Source: Planctomycetota bacterium
GTDB taxonomy: Bacteria > Planctomycetota > UBA1135 > UBA2386
Direction of reading: 5' to 3'
Assembly: GCA_016793305.1 (NCBI GenBank)
Contig: JAEUHU010000310.1
Span: 1-12,286 of the forward strand
Length of the DNA stretch: 12,286 bases
Below the pieces are notes generated by a model that ran no database searches, was not told the origin of the DNA, and was given only the letters and a program-made list of their open reading frames with translations. Below, in pieces: positions 6,263 through 12,269 of the stretch (position 1 is its first letter; each line of letters starts with the position of its first letter). Both the position numbers and the translations under genes were made by a program.

Positions 6263-7918
6263 ATGTCCTCGCCTCTCTCGCCCTCGCCAACCCAGCCAGC
6301 GCCGCACGTTCGCCCGCCGATCGTGTTCCTCGCCGTCTGCCTCGGCCTCGCCCTGCTGGTGCGCCTGCCGTTGCTCGGCCGCAGCCTGTGGTTCGACGAG
6401 GTCTGCATGTCGAGCCAGCGCATCGGCACGTTCGAACAGCTGCTGGCGACGCTCTACGTCGACATCCACCCGCCGTTGTTCGTCGCCTTCATGCACGGCG
6501 TCGGCCGCGTGTTCGGCGACGGCGAACTGGCGTTGCGGCTGCCGGCCCTGCTCGCCGGACTCGCCGCCATCCCGGCCCTGTGGTGGACCGGCCACCGGCT
6601 GGTAGGCGACCGCGCCGCCCGCTGGGCGACCTTGCTGCTGGCGCTGTCGCCCGTGCACGTCTGGTACTCGACCGAAGCGCGCCTCTACGCGCCGATGGTG
6701 CTGCTGACGCTGCTCGCCTTCGGCACGACCGAGCGGCTCTGCGACGGCAGGCGCACGGCGGAACGCTGGCTCTGGCCGCTGCACATGGCGGTGGTCGTGG
6801 CGATGCTCGGCCTCCACTACTACCTCGCCGCGATCGTCGTGGCGCTGGCCGCCGTGGCTCCGCTGCTGACCCGCGGCTTCACCCAGGCGAGCCTGCGCAT
6901 CCTCCTGTGGCACGGGGTGCTGCTGTTGCTGCTCGCGGGCTTCGTGTTCGGCAAGCAGAGCCTCGGCCAGTTCGAGACGTCGCAGGACTACCTGCGCACG
7001 CTGACGCCCGACGAGCTGGTGCGCTTCCTGCTGCGCTGGTGCTGGGCCGGCAACTGCCTCGCTCCGATCGGCGGAGCCGCCTACACCACGGCCGCCTACG
7101 TGTTCGAAGGGCTCGGTGGTCTCCTGCTGGTCGCAGGGCTCGTCGCCGTGTGGCGCAGCGAAGACCGCTTGCGTGGCGCCATGGTGGGGCTCGGTGTGGT
7201 GCTGCTGCCGCTGTTCCTGCTGGTGCTCGGCTGGCTCGGCTACGGCCGCACCTACATGGAGCGCAGCTTGATCCCGGCCCTGCCGTTCGTGCTGCTGCTC
7301 GCCGGTGCGGGCCTCGCGAGCCTGCCGCGTCCACCGCAGCGCGTCACCGGCGGCCTCGTCACCCTGCTCGCCATGGCGTCGCTGGCGAGCCTCTTGGCCC
7401 ATCACGAGACCGAGTGGCTCGTCTACAAGCCGAACGTCGACTGGCGCAGCGCCTCGGCGTGGCTCGGGCACGAGATCGACCACGGCGGTGCCGGTCGCGC
7501 GGTCTACACCCCGACGCCGAACCCGCGGCCACTCAGCTACTACGACCCGCGCATCCAGGACGTGAAGAACCTGAGCCTGCCGCGCACCCCCGAGCAGCTC
7601 GGCAGCAGCGTTCGGAAGCACCTCGGCAGTGCGGTCGGCGAGTTCGCCGAACAGGCGTTCCGCCGTTTCGCCGCGCACAACGACGAGTTGCTCGCCAAGG
7701 CCGCCCTGCGGGTCTACCGCAGCGCCGCCGACCCCGCCCAGCTGCAACTGGCCGAACGGTCCGTCGACGGCGTCTGCTACCTGGTCCGCGACCACTGGCA
7801 TCCCCATCGCACGGTCGACGACACGGTCGAACGGCTGCTGACCAACCCTCGGGTCGAAGTGCTCGCCAGCGGCACGTTCCCCGGCATCACCGTGCACAAA
7901 GTGCGCATCCGCCCGTGA
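6263..7918 (+). CDS. PMT/GT39-like integral membrane glycosyltransferase (PMT_2 family)
   Basis: The 551-residue protein resembles the PMT_2 type of GT-C enzymes, which move a sugar from a polyprenyl-phosphate donor to an acceptor on the outer face of the inner membrane. After a short cytoplasmic start, helix 1 covers about 19-38. It is followed by LGRSLWFDEV, whose Asp45-Glu46 is the usual catalytic acidic site in loop 1, then DIHPPLF (67-73) and STEARLYAP. About 10-12 hydrophobic segments run to roughly residue 380. A soluble C-terminal domain of about 170 residues follows, with no family I recognise. The ATG at 6263 was chosen because upstream in-frame codons lack protein character. The stop overlaps the GTG of the GT2 gene by 4 bases, linking donor synthesis and use. 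The acceptor (lipid A, protein or another glycan) is unknown. Confidence 0.87.
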   Translation: MSSPLSPSPTQPAPHVRPPIVFLAVCLGLALLVRLPLLGRSLWFDEVCMSSQRIGTFEQLLATLYVDIHPPLFVAFMHGVGRVFGDGELALRLPALLAGLAAIPALWWTGHRLVGDRAARWATLLLALSPVHVWYSTEARLYAPMVLLTLLAFGTTERLCDGRRTAERWLWPLHMAVVVAMLGLHYYLAAIVVALAAVAPLLTRGFTQASLRILLWHGVLLLLLAGFVFGKQSLGQFETSQDYLRTLTPDELVRFLLRWCWAGNCLAPIGGAAYTTAAYVFEGLGGLLLVAGLVAVWRSEDRLRGAMVGLGVVLLPLFLLVLGWLGYGRTYMERSLIPALPFVLLLAGAGLASLPRPPQRVTGGLVTLLAMASLASLLAHHETEWLVYKPNVDWRSASAWLGHEIDHGGAGRAVYTPTPNPRPLSYYDPRIQDVKNLSLPRTPEQLGSSVRKHLGSAVGEFAEQAFRRFAAHNDELLAKAALRVYRSAADPAQLQLAERSVDGVCYLVRDHWHPHRTVDDTVERLLTNPRVEVLASGTFPGITVHKVRIRP

Positions 7919-8676
7919 CCCAATCCTCCGCCCGATCGCAGTACGACATCTCGGTCGTCATCGCCTGCTACCAGGAAGAAGGCCATCTCGCCGACTCCGT
8001 GCAGCAGCTGAGCCAGACGCTCGACGCGATGGGCCGTCCGTACGAACTGATCTTCGTCGAGGACAAGAGCAAGGACCGCACCGCCGAAGTCGTCGCCAGG
8101 TTGGTCGAGGGCCATGCGAACCGCCGCGCCGTCTACCACGAGCAGAACGTCGGCCGCGGCGGGACCGTGACCGAGGGCTTCCTGCTGGCCACCGGCAAGA
8201 TCGTCGGCTTCCTCGACATCGACCTCGAGGTGCACTGCCGGTTCCTGCCCTCGGTGGTCGCCGCGATCGACGCCGGCGCCGACGGCGCCACCGCGTTCCG
8301 CAACTACGCGGTCGGCCTGCGCCCGACGGCCATCCTGCGGCACTTCCTCAGCAGCGGTTACCGCAAGCTGTTCCAGTGGTGCTTCCGGGTGCCGTTCCGC
8401 GATCCCGAGACCGGCTTCAAGTTCTTCCGCCGCGACCGCATCACCGAGGTCGCGAAGCGCACCCGCGACAAGGCGTGGTTCTGGGACAGCGAGATCATGA
8501 TCCTGGCCCACGAAGCCGGCTTGAAGATCGTCGAGGTGCCGTGCCGGTTCGAACGCCGAGCCGACAAGAAGTCGACCGTGCGGATCTTCCGCGACGTGTG
8601 GCGCTACCTGGTGGCGATCCGCGCGTTCCGCAAGCGCCAACGCGCGGAACGGCGCGCTGCCGCAGCCCGCGCCTGA
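7915..8676 (+). CDS. GT2 glycosyltransferase, polyprenyl-phosphate sugar synthase-like
   Basis: The 253-residue protein starts at the GTG at 7915 inside the stop of the previous gene. It is a GT-A fold family 2 enzyme. Visible elements are SVVIACYQEEGHL (13-25), VEDKSKDRT (48-56) at the DDxSxDxT position with Glu replacing the first Asp, NVGRGGTVTEGFLLATG, FLDIDLE with the metal-binding DID at 101-103, DPETGFKFFRRD, and WFWDSEIMILAHEAGLKIVEVP. These match the DPM1/DpgS-like group that loads a nucleotide sugar onto a polyprenyl phosphate at the cytoplasmic face of the membrane. There is no C-terminal transmembrane pair; the C-terminus is Arg/Ala-rich and basic, which may help membrane contact. 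Overlap with a GT39-like gene supports the pathway role. The sugar itself cannot be read from sequence. The gene ends 30 bases from the convergent minus-strand gene. Confidence 0.88.
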   Translation: MTQSSARSQYDISVVIACYQEEGHLADSVQQLSQTLDAMGRPYELIFVEDKSKDRTAEVVARLVEGHANRRAVYHEQNVGRGGTVTEGFLLATGKIVGFLDIDLEVHCRFLPSVVAAIDAGADGATAFRNYAVGLRPTAILRHFLSSGYRKLFQWCFRVPFRDPETGFKFFRRDRITEVAKRTRDKAWFWDSEIMILAHEAGLKIVEVPCRFERRADKKSTVRIFRDVWRYLVAIRAFRKRQRAERRAAAARA

Positions 8677-8706
8677 CGCGGCCCAAGCCGTCCGGCGTCC
8701 GCCCGG

Positions 8707-9330
8707 TCAATCCGCGGCCAGTTCCAGGTCGAGCGCCAACGACAGCCCCGCGAAGTCCGCGAGCAATGCGGCGTCGAGCACCAGCCCGCCCAGGTGCTCG
8801 AGAGCCCCGCGCAACTTGACCGTGACGCCGGCCCACTGCACGCCGCGACGGCCGAGCACGAGGCGCAGGCCCGGCCGCGCGCGCAGCAGCGCCAGCAGTT
8901 CGCCGACCTTCTCCTCGCAAAGGCGGAACGTGCCGGGCCAGACCTCGTGGATCCACAGGCCCTCGTCGCTCTGGCGTCGCCCGGTCTCGCCGCGGGCGAA
9001 CGCGCGTGTCGGCGCCATCTCGAGCGTGCGGGTGATCCACGCCGGCTCGACGTCGTCGAGCACGAGGCGCAGCGCCACCGCGGCACCCGGCACGAACTCG
9101 ACGTCGCGCTCCTGCCATTCGTCGCCGACGCGCCGCCAGTGCACTTGCAGGAAGAACGACTCCGGGGCGAGCCGGTAGCAGGTGACGGCGCGATCGCCGT
9201 GCTGTTGCTGGTGCGACGGGGACGCGTGCGCCCAGGCCGGCTGGCGCTCCAGCAGTGCCCGCAGCCGATCGCTGCGGCTGCAGCGCAGCCGCACCAGCGG
9301 GTGCCGCGGCAGCTCGCCGCTCCCGTTCAC
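8707..9330 (-). CDS. Unrecognised protein translationally coupled to Pus10-like gene
   Basis: The gene starts at a GTG (9330-9328) that overlaps the Pus10-like stop (GTGA) and gives 207 residues. A longer in-frame opening reaches 10020, but that part is antisense-like sequence out of frame with Pus10 and reads as Arg/Ala-rich noise. I recognise no family. The protein is soluble, without signal peptide or membrane helices, Arg-rich and almost free of Lys. Segments with predicted beta character are SFFLQVHW, VAVALRLVLDD-like stretches, GLWIHEVWPGTFRL and GVQWAGVTVKL; the C-terminal third is Leu-rich and helical. Three Cys (in RCSRS, TCYRL and RLCEE) are scattered, not in a metal-site pattern. 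The 4-base overlap means it is made with the Pus10-like enzyme, so a partner or tRNA-binding role is possible. That is inference only. Confidence 0.75.
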   Translation of the reverse strand: MNGSGELPRHPLVRLRCSRSDRLRALLERQPAWAHASPSHQQQHGDRAVTCYRLAPESFFLQVHWRRVGDEWQERDVEFVPGAAVALRLVLDDVEPAWITRTLEMAPTRAFARGETGRRQSDEGLWIHEVWPGTFRLCEEKVGELLALLRARPGLRLVLGRRGVQWAGVTVKLRGALEHLGGLVLDAALLADFAGLSLALDLELAAD

Positions 9331-10163
9331 CGCTCGGCCTCGGCGGCCGGTTTCGGCAGCCGCGGGCCCGGCACGTCGTCGGTGAGGATCTCCTCGACGT
9401 CGAGCGTACGACAACGGCTCGGCACGGCGAGCAACGTCGCGAACGACGGCGAGGTGCGTTCCTCGTCGCCGGAGATCCACTCCTTCACGTAGGTGCCGTG
9501 CTGGCACAGGAGGCGCAGCTCCAGCGCGCCGTCGGGCAGGGTCGTGAGCCCGAGCACCGCCAGCTGGCGCGGCCGTTCCAGATCGGCGCGGCGGTGCGCG
9601 ACGCGCTGCGGGGTCCGCTGCACGATGCCACCGGCGAACGTGCGCGCCGCCGCGAGCCGTTCCGGCGCCGGCGTGCCGCCGAGTTCGACCTCGGCCCGGT
9701 AGATCTTGTCGAAGTGCGTCTCCTTCCAGTAGACGACCCGCTCGCGGCGCACGCGCACGAACGGTTCGAGCTCGATCGCTCCGTCCGCGCGCTGCTGGAT
9801 CTCGAGCCGCAGCGCCTCGAGGTCGACGTCGGGGTTGCGCGCCCCGACCACCTCGAAGACGAACGGCCGGCCGCGCCCGAGCATCAGCACGTCGATGTCC
9901 TCGCGCCCGGCTCCGTGGAAGCGCCCTTCCTTCGCCTGCATCGCCGGCACCAGCCGCCGCGCGATCAGCTCCTGCACCGACTCCTTGGTCAGCTTGCCGA
10001 AGCCTTCGCACTGCGGGCAACCCTGTCGGCGGCGCCGGTCGCCCTTGCAGCGCGGGCAGTAGAACACGGTCTGCGGCAGGCCCCGCTTCAGCTTGCGGTA
10101 GCGCGATTCGAGCCAGAGGTTGCTGCGCGGCTTCTGGGCTGGCGGAGGAACGGCGGCGGACAT
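9327..10163 (-). CDS. Pus10-family tRNA pseudouridine synthase lacking the N-terminal THUMP region
   Basis: Archaeal Pus10 makes pseudouridine 54 and/or 55 in the T-loop of tRNA. This 278-residue protein starts at the ATG ending at 10163. The longer TTG option at 10199 only adds hairpin-derived residues. The N-terminus SRYRKLKRGLPQT (20-32) and a zinc module with Cys36, Cys39, Cys49 and Cys52 (CPRC ... CPQC) match the linker and zinc part of archaeal Pus10. Next come SVQELI (62-67) and FHGAGREDIDVLMLGRGRPF (82-101), in which Asp89 of GRED is the expected catalytic residue. QRTPQRVAHRRADL and GTYVKEWISGDEERTSPS are further family blocks. Archaeal enzymes are about 400 residues because of an upstream THUMP-containing part, which is absent here. 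A receiver-like gene lies 55 bases upstream, and the stop overlaps the downstream orphan gene. Family call is firm; target site is inferred. Confidence 0.9.
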   Translation of the reverse strand: MSAAVPPPAQKPRSNLWLESRYRKLKRGLPQTVFYCPRCKGDRRRRQGCPQCEGFGKLTKESVQELIARRLVPAMQAKEGRFHGAGREDIDVLMLGRGRPFVFEVVGARNPDVDLEALRLEIQQRADGAIELEPFVRVRRERVVYWKETHFDKIYRAEVELGGTPAPERLAAARTFAGGIVQRTPQRVAHRRADLERPRQLAVLGLTTLPDGALELRLLCQHGTYVKEWISGDEERTSPSFATLLAVPSRCRTLDVEEILTDDVPGPRLPKPAAEAER

Positions 10164-10168
10164 GCCGC

Positions 10169-10197
10169 GGAGAAGACCGCCCGGGCTTCTCCCGGGC
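10169..10197 (-). promoter_or_regulatory. Two mutually exclusive hairpins ahead of the Pus10-like gene
   Basis: In the 55-base gap between the receiver stop and the Pus10-like ATG, one hairpin pairs 10179-10185 with 10191-10197 (GCCCGGG arms, 5-base loop). A second pairs 10169-10175 with 10186-10192 (GGAGAAG with CTTCTCC, 10-base loop). They share bases 10191-10192, and the second stem uses the loop of the first, so only one can form at a time. On the minus strand the first forms first and is followed by GGTCTTCTCC, a poor T run. This could be a terminator for the receiver gene or an attenuator-like switch. Chance in GC-rich DNA is possible. Confidence 0.35.
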
Positions 10198-10218
10198 AAG
10201 CTCGGGCCGGCGCTGGCC

Positions 10219-10650
10219 TCAGTGGGTGCGGCTCGGCTGGCCTTGACCGGCCCTGGCCTGCTTGCGCAAGGCCGAGTTCTGCCGCTCGGTGCGACGCTCG
10301 AGGAACCGTCCCAGCAGCCCGAACAGCTCGCGCACGACGATCGGCGTCTGCACGAACGAGTGCAGGTTGTACTTCGTCTTGTCGACCGCCATGTCGCGCA
10401 CGTTGCGCGGCGAGGTCAGCACGAACAACTCGGTCGTGGTGTCGAACGAGCGCAGGTAGTGCATCAGCTTGACGGTGTCCTTCTGGCGTGGATCGACGCC
10501 GAGGAACACCGCGTCGAAGGTCCGGCCGCGCATCTCGTTGATGCCCGCGTGGCCGGTGCCGACGGTGACGTGGAACTCCGGGAACTGTTGCAGCGCGACC
10601 TTCACCTGATCGCGCACCAGCGGGTCCTTCTCGACGAGCAGCACTTCCAT
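10219..10650 (-). CDS. Degenerate response-regulator receiver protein
   Basis: The 143-residue protein has a receiver fold: VLLVEKDPLVRDQV (3-16), FDAVFLGVDPRQK (45-57), LFVLTSPRN (75-83) and SFVQTPIVVRELFGLL (98-113), with no output domain. The C-terminal 25 residues are basic (RRTERQ ... RKQAR). Key phosphorylation residues are altered. The position of the phospho-acceptor Asp at the end of strand 3 is Gly51, and the conserved Lys of strand 5 is Gln101. Thr79 at the switch position and part of the acidic pocket (Glu7, Asp9) remain. By family knowledge this is a pseudo-receiver that should not signal by Asp phosphorylation, although Asp53, two residues on, is a remote alternative. It may act by protein-protein contact. 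It is the only gene in the window with a clear Shine-Dalgarno sequence. Pus10-like follows on the same strand after 55 bases. Confidence 0.82.
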   Translation of the reverse strand: MEVLLVEKDPLVRDQVKVALQQFPEFHVTVGTGHAGINEMRGRTFDAVFLGVDPRQKDTVKLMHYLRSFDTTTELFVLTSPRNVRDMAVDKTKYNLHSFVQTPIVVRELFGLLGRFLERRTERQNSALRKQARAGQGQPSRTH

Positions 10651-10655
10651 GGGGT

Positions 10656-10661
10656 TCTCCT
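10656..10661 (-). promoter_or_regulatory. Shine-Dalgarno sequence of the receiver gene
   Basis: On the minus strand AGGAGA lies five bases (ACCCC) before the ATG ending at 10650, a standard spacing. It confirms that start codon. No other gene in the window has such a site, which sets this one apart as conventionally initiated. Confidence 0.75.
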
Positions 10662-10733
10662 GCGCCGCCTCTCATCGGCCTCGGGGCCGGTGCCCCGAAA
10701 GCCGGGCCCGAGGGGCGCCATGCCAGCGGAACG

Positions 10734-10762
10734 TTGACCGCGGTGCCGGCCTCTGCTTCCGT
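10734..10762 (+). promoter_or_regulatory. Promoter candidate for the RNase HII-like gene
   Basis: TTGACC at 10734-10739 (5 of 6 to TTGACA) is followed after 17 bp by TTCCGT at 10757-10762, a poor -10 that keeps only the first and last T. The hexamer sits exactly at -12 to -7 of the ATG at 10769, the leaderless arrangement. The 118-base divergent spacer (10651-10768) also holds a small hairpin, CGGGGC/GCCCCG at 10682-10697. Confidence 0.4.
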
Positions 10763-10768
10763 TCGCGC

Positions 10769-11722
10769 ATGCACTTCCTGGCCGGAGTCGACGAAGCGGG
10801 GCTCGGCCCGATCCTCGGCCCGCTCGTGGTCGGTGGCGTCGGCATGACCGGACCGGCCGGCACCGATCCTTGGCGCGTGCTGAAGGCGCACGTGGCCCGC
10901 CAGAAGCACGAGAAGGGCAAGGTGCGCGTCGCCGACAGCAAGAAGGTCAACCAGGGCCCGCACGGACTCGAACGGCTCGAGCAGACGGCGCTGGTGTTCT
11001 GGGCGGCGTTGCACGACCACGTGCCGCGAACACTCGGGGCGTGGCTCCAGGAACTCGGCGTCGACCTGCCGTTCCTGCAGCGCTGCCCCTGGTACGAGGA
11101 CCTGTCGCTGTCGTTGCCGCGCCACGGCACGGCCGACTGGCTGCTGCTGCAGGGCGAACTGGTCAAGAAGGCGCTGCGCAAGGCCGAGGTGACGCTGCTC
11201 GACATCGCGGTGCGCCCGGTGGATGTCGAGGAGTGGAACGGCCTGATCGCCGACACCGACAACAAGAGCCGCGCCCACTTCCACGCCTACGCCGAGGTGC
11301 TCGCCCGCCTGCTCGGCAGGATGCCGAGCGACGTCGACGGCCACCTGGTCGCCGACCGCTGCGGTGGCCGCATGCACTACGCGACCGACCTGCGCCGCCT
11401 CGTCCCGACAGCCCGGCTCGAGGTCGTGCACGAAGAGCCGGCGAGCTCCAGCTACCGGCTGCGACGCGGCGAGCACACGACCACGGTGACGTTCGCCGAA
11501 CGCGGCGAGGACCGCGCGTTCCCGACCGCGCTGGCGAGCTGCTTCGCGAAGTATCTGCGCGAACTGATGGTCGAGTGCCTGAACCGCTGGTTCCAGGTGC
11601 GTGTGCCCGGACTCGAAGCGACCGCCGGCTACTACGTCGACGGGCATCGCTTCCTCGAGGCGGTGCAGGGGCAGGTCGAAGCCCTGGCGCTGCCGCGCCA
11701 CCGGCTGGTGCGCGTTCGCTGA
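10769..11722 (+). CDS. Divergent RNase HII/HIII-like protein
   Basis: RNase HII cuts RNA in RNA-DNA hybrids and at single ribonucleotides in DNA. This 317-residue protein starts at the ATG at 10769, directly before the motif GVDEAGLGPILGPLVV (6-21). That matches the family's GIDEAGRGPLAGPVV, with Asp8 and Glu9 as expected catalytic residues. VADSKKV follows. LVADRCGG supplies a third acidic residue (Asp196), and GEDRAFPTALASCFAKYLRE (246-265, Asp248) corresponds to the GD...IAAAS..AKV.RD block. All four acids therefore seem present. Differences are large: the substrate-contacting GRG is GLG (Leu12), and the protein is about 100 residues longer than standard RNase HII, with an extra segment between DSKK and DRCGG. 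RNase HIII is similarly long but normally keeps GRG-like features. Activity is uncertain. The gene converges on RNase HI. Confidence 0.75.
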   Translation: MHFLAGVDEAGLGPILGPLVVGGVGMTGPAGTDPWRVLKAHVARQKHEKGKVRVADSKKVNQGPHGLERLEQTALVFWAALHDHVPRTLGAWLQELGVDLPFLQRCPWYEDLSLSLPRHGTADWLLLQGELVKKALRKAEVTLLDIAVRPVDVEEWNGLIADTDNKSRAHFHAYAEVLARLLGRMPSDVDGHLVADRCGGRMHYATDLRRLVPTARLEVVHEEPASSSYRLRRGEHTTTVTFAERGEDRAFPTALASCFAKYLRELMVECLNRWFQVRVPGLEATAGYYVDGHRFLEAVQGQVEALALPRHRLVRVR

Positions 11723-11728
11723 GCGCGC

Positions 11729-11748
11729 GCTCCGCGCCGACGCGGAGC
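11729..11748. terminator. Hairpin between convergent RNase H genes
   Basis: GCTCCGCG at 11729-11736 pairs perfectly with CGCGGAGC at 11741-11748 around the loop CCGA. It lies in the 41-base gap between the two convergent stop codons and could serve as a bidirectional terminator. There is no long T run on either side. Confidence 0.5.
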
Positions 11749-11763
11749 TCGGTTGGGCTCCTG

Positions 11764-12234
11764 TCAGCCGTCGAAGCCGTCGTCGACCAGCAGGTCCGGA
11801 CCGCTCGCCGCCGCGACCGCGAGCTCGTCGCAGCGTTCGTTCTCCTTGTCGCCGGTGTGGCCGCGCACCCACCGCCATTCGATCGTGTGCTCGCCCAGCG
11901 CCCGCAGCAGGCGCTCCCACAGGTCGCGGTTCTTGACCGGCTCCTTGCCCGATGTGCGCCAGCCCTTCTTCTGCCAGCCGTCGAGCCAGCCCTTGGTCAT
12001 CGCGTGGATCAGGTACTGCGAGTCCGACCACAGCGTCACCGCGCACGGTCGCTTCAACGCTTCGAGCCCGACGATCGCCCCGAGCAGCTCCATGCGGTTG
12101 TTGGTGGTGCGCTGGAAGCCCGCCGACAGCTCCTTTCGGTGCTCGCCGGACAGCAGCACCGTGCCGTAGCCGCCGGGCCCCGGATTGCCGAGGCACGCGC
12201 CGTCGCTGTAGATCGTCACGGACACTGCCGCCAT
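11764..12234 (-). CDS. rnhA: Ribonuclease HI
   Basis: RNase HI degrades the RNA strand of RNA-DNA hybrids in the cytoplasm, clearing R-loops and primers. The 156-residue length matches the E. coli enzyme. The active site is complete: Asp11 in YSDGAC, Glu49 in TTNNRMEL, Asp71 in SDSQY, and Asp136 in NERCDELA, with His126 in VRGHTGD as the assisting His. GNPGPGGYG and the [21 protein letters not shown] segment, the basic protrusion (handle) of the E. coli type, are also present. The ATG ending at 12234 gives the standard N-terminus. The short C-terminal extension ([14 protein letters not shown]) is acidic. The promoter geometry suggests a leaderless transcript. The enzyme sits tail to tail with an RNase HII-like gene. 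Confidence 0.96.
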   Translation of the reverse strand: MAAVSVTIYSDGACLGNPGPGGYGTVLLSGEHRKELSAGFQRTTNNRMELLGAIVGLEALKRPCAVTLWSDSQYLIHAMTKGWLDGWQKKGWRTSGKEPVKNRDLWERLLRALGEHTIEWRWVRGHTGDKENERCDELAVAAASGPDLLVDDGFDG

Positions 12235-12240
12235 CGCCGC

Positions 12241-12269
12241 GTCGTACGGGAGAACCGCACCGGAGACAA
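12241..12269 (-). promoter_or_regulatory. Promoter candidate for rnhA (leaderless geometry)
   Basis: On the minus strand TTGTCT (12269-12264, 4 of 6 to TTGACA) is followed after 17 bp by TACGAC (12246-12241). The -10 hexamer lies exactly at -12 to -7 of the rnhA ATG, so transcription would begin at the start codon. There is no Shine-Dalgarno sequence. Confidence 0.5.

Noticed and set aside
5582..7897. A 771-codon open frame on the minus strand
   Set aside because: It is antisense to the FabZ-like and GT39-like genes, with Gln/His/Arg-rich translation and no motif. It is an artefact of codon bias.
10164..10199. Upstream TTG start for the Pus10-like gene
   Set aside because: The added 12 residues are encoded by the hairpin sequence, have no counterpart in the family that I can see, and TTG is the weaker start. 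The ATG at 10163 is preferred.
9255..10472. A 405-codon open frame on the plus strand
   Set aside because: It is antisense to the Pus10-like, receiver and orphan genes. No protein-like segments are visible.
10682..10697. CGGGGC/GCCCCG hairpin as a terminator
   Set aside because: It sits between two divergent starts, so there is no transcript for it to terminate. A 6-bp GC stem is common by chance at this base composition.
10088..12196. A 702-codon open frame on the minus strand
   Set aside because: It overlaps rnhA in another frame, is antisense to the RNase HII-like gene and overlaps the receiver gene. Those genes have recognisable catalytic or fold motifs and this frame has none.
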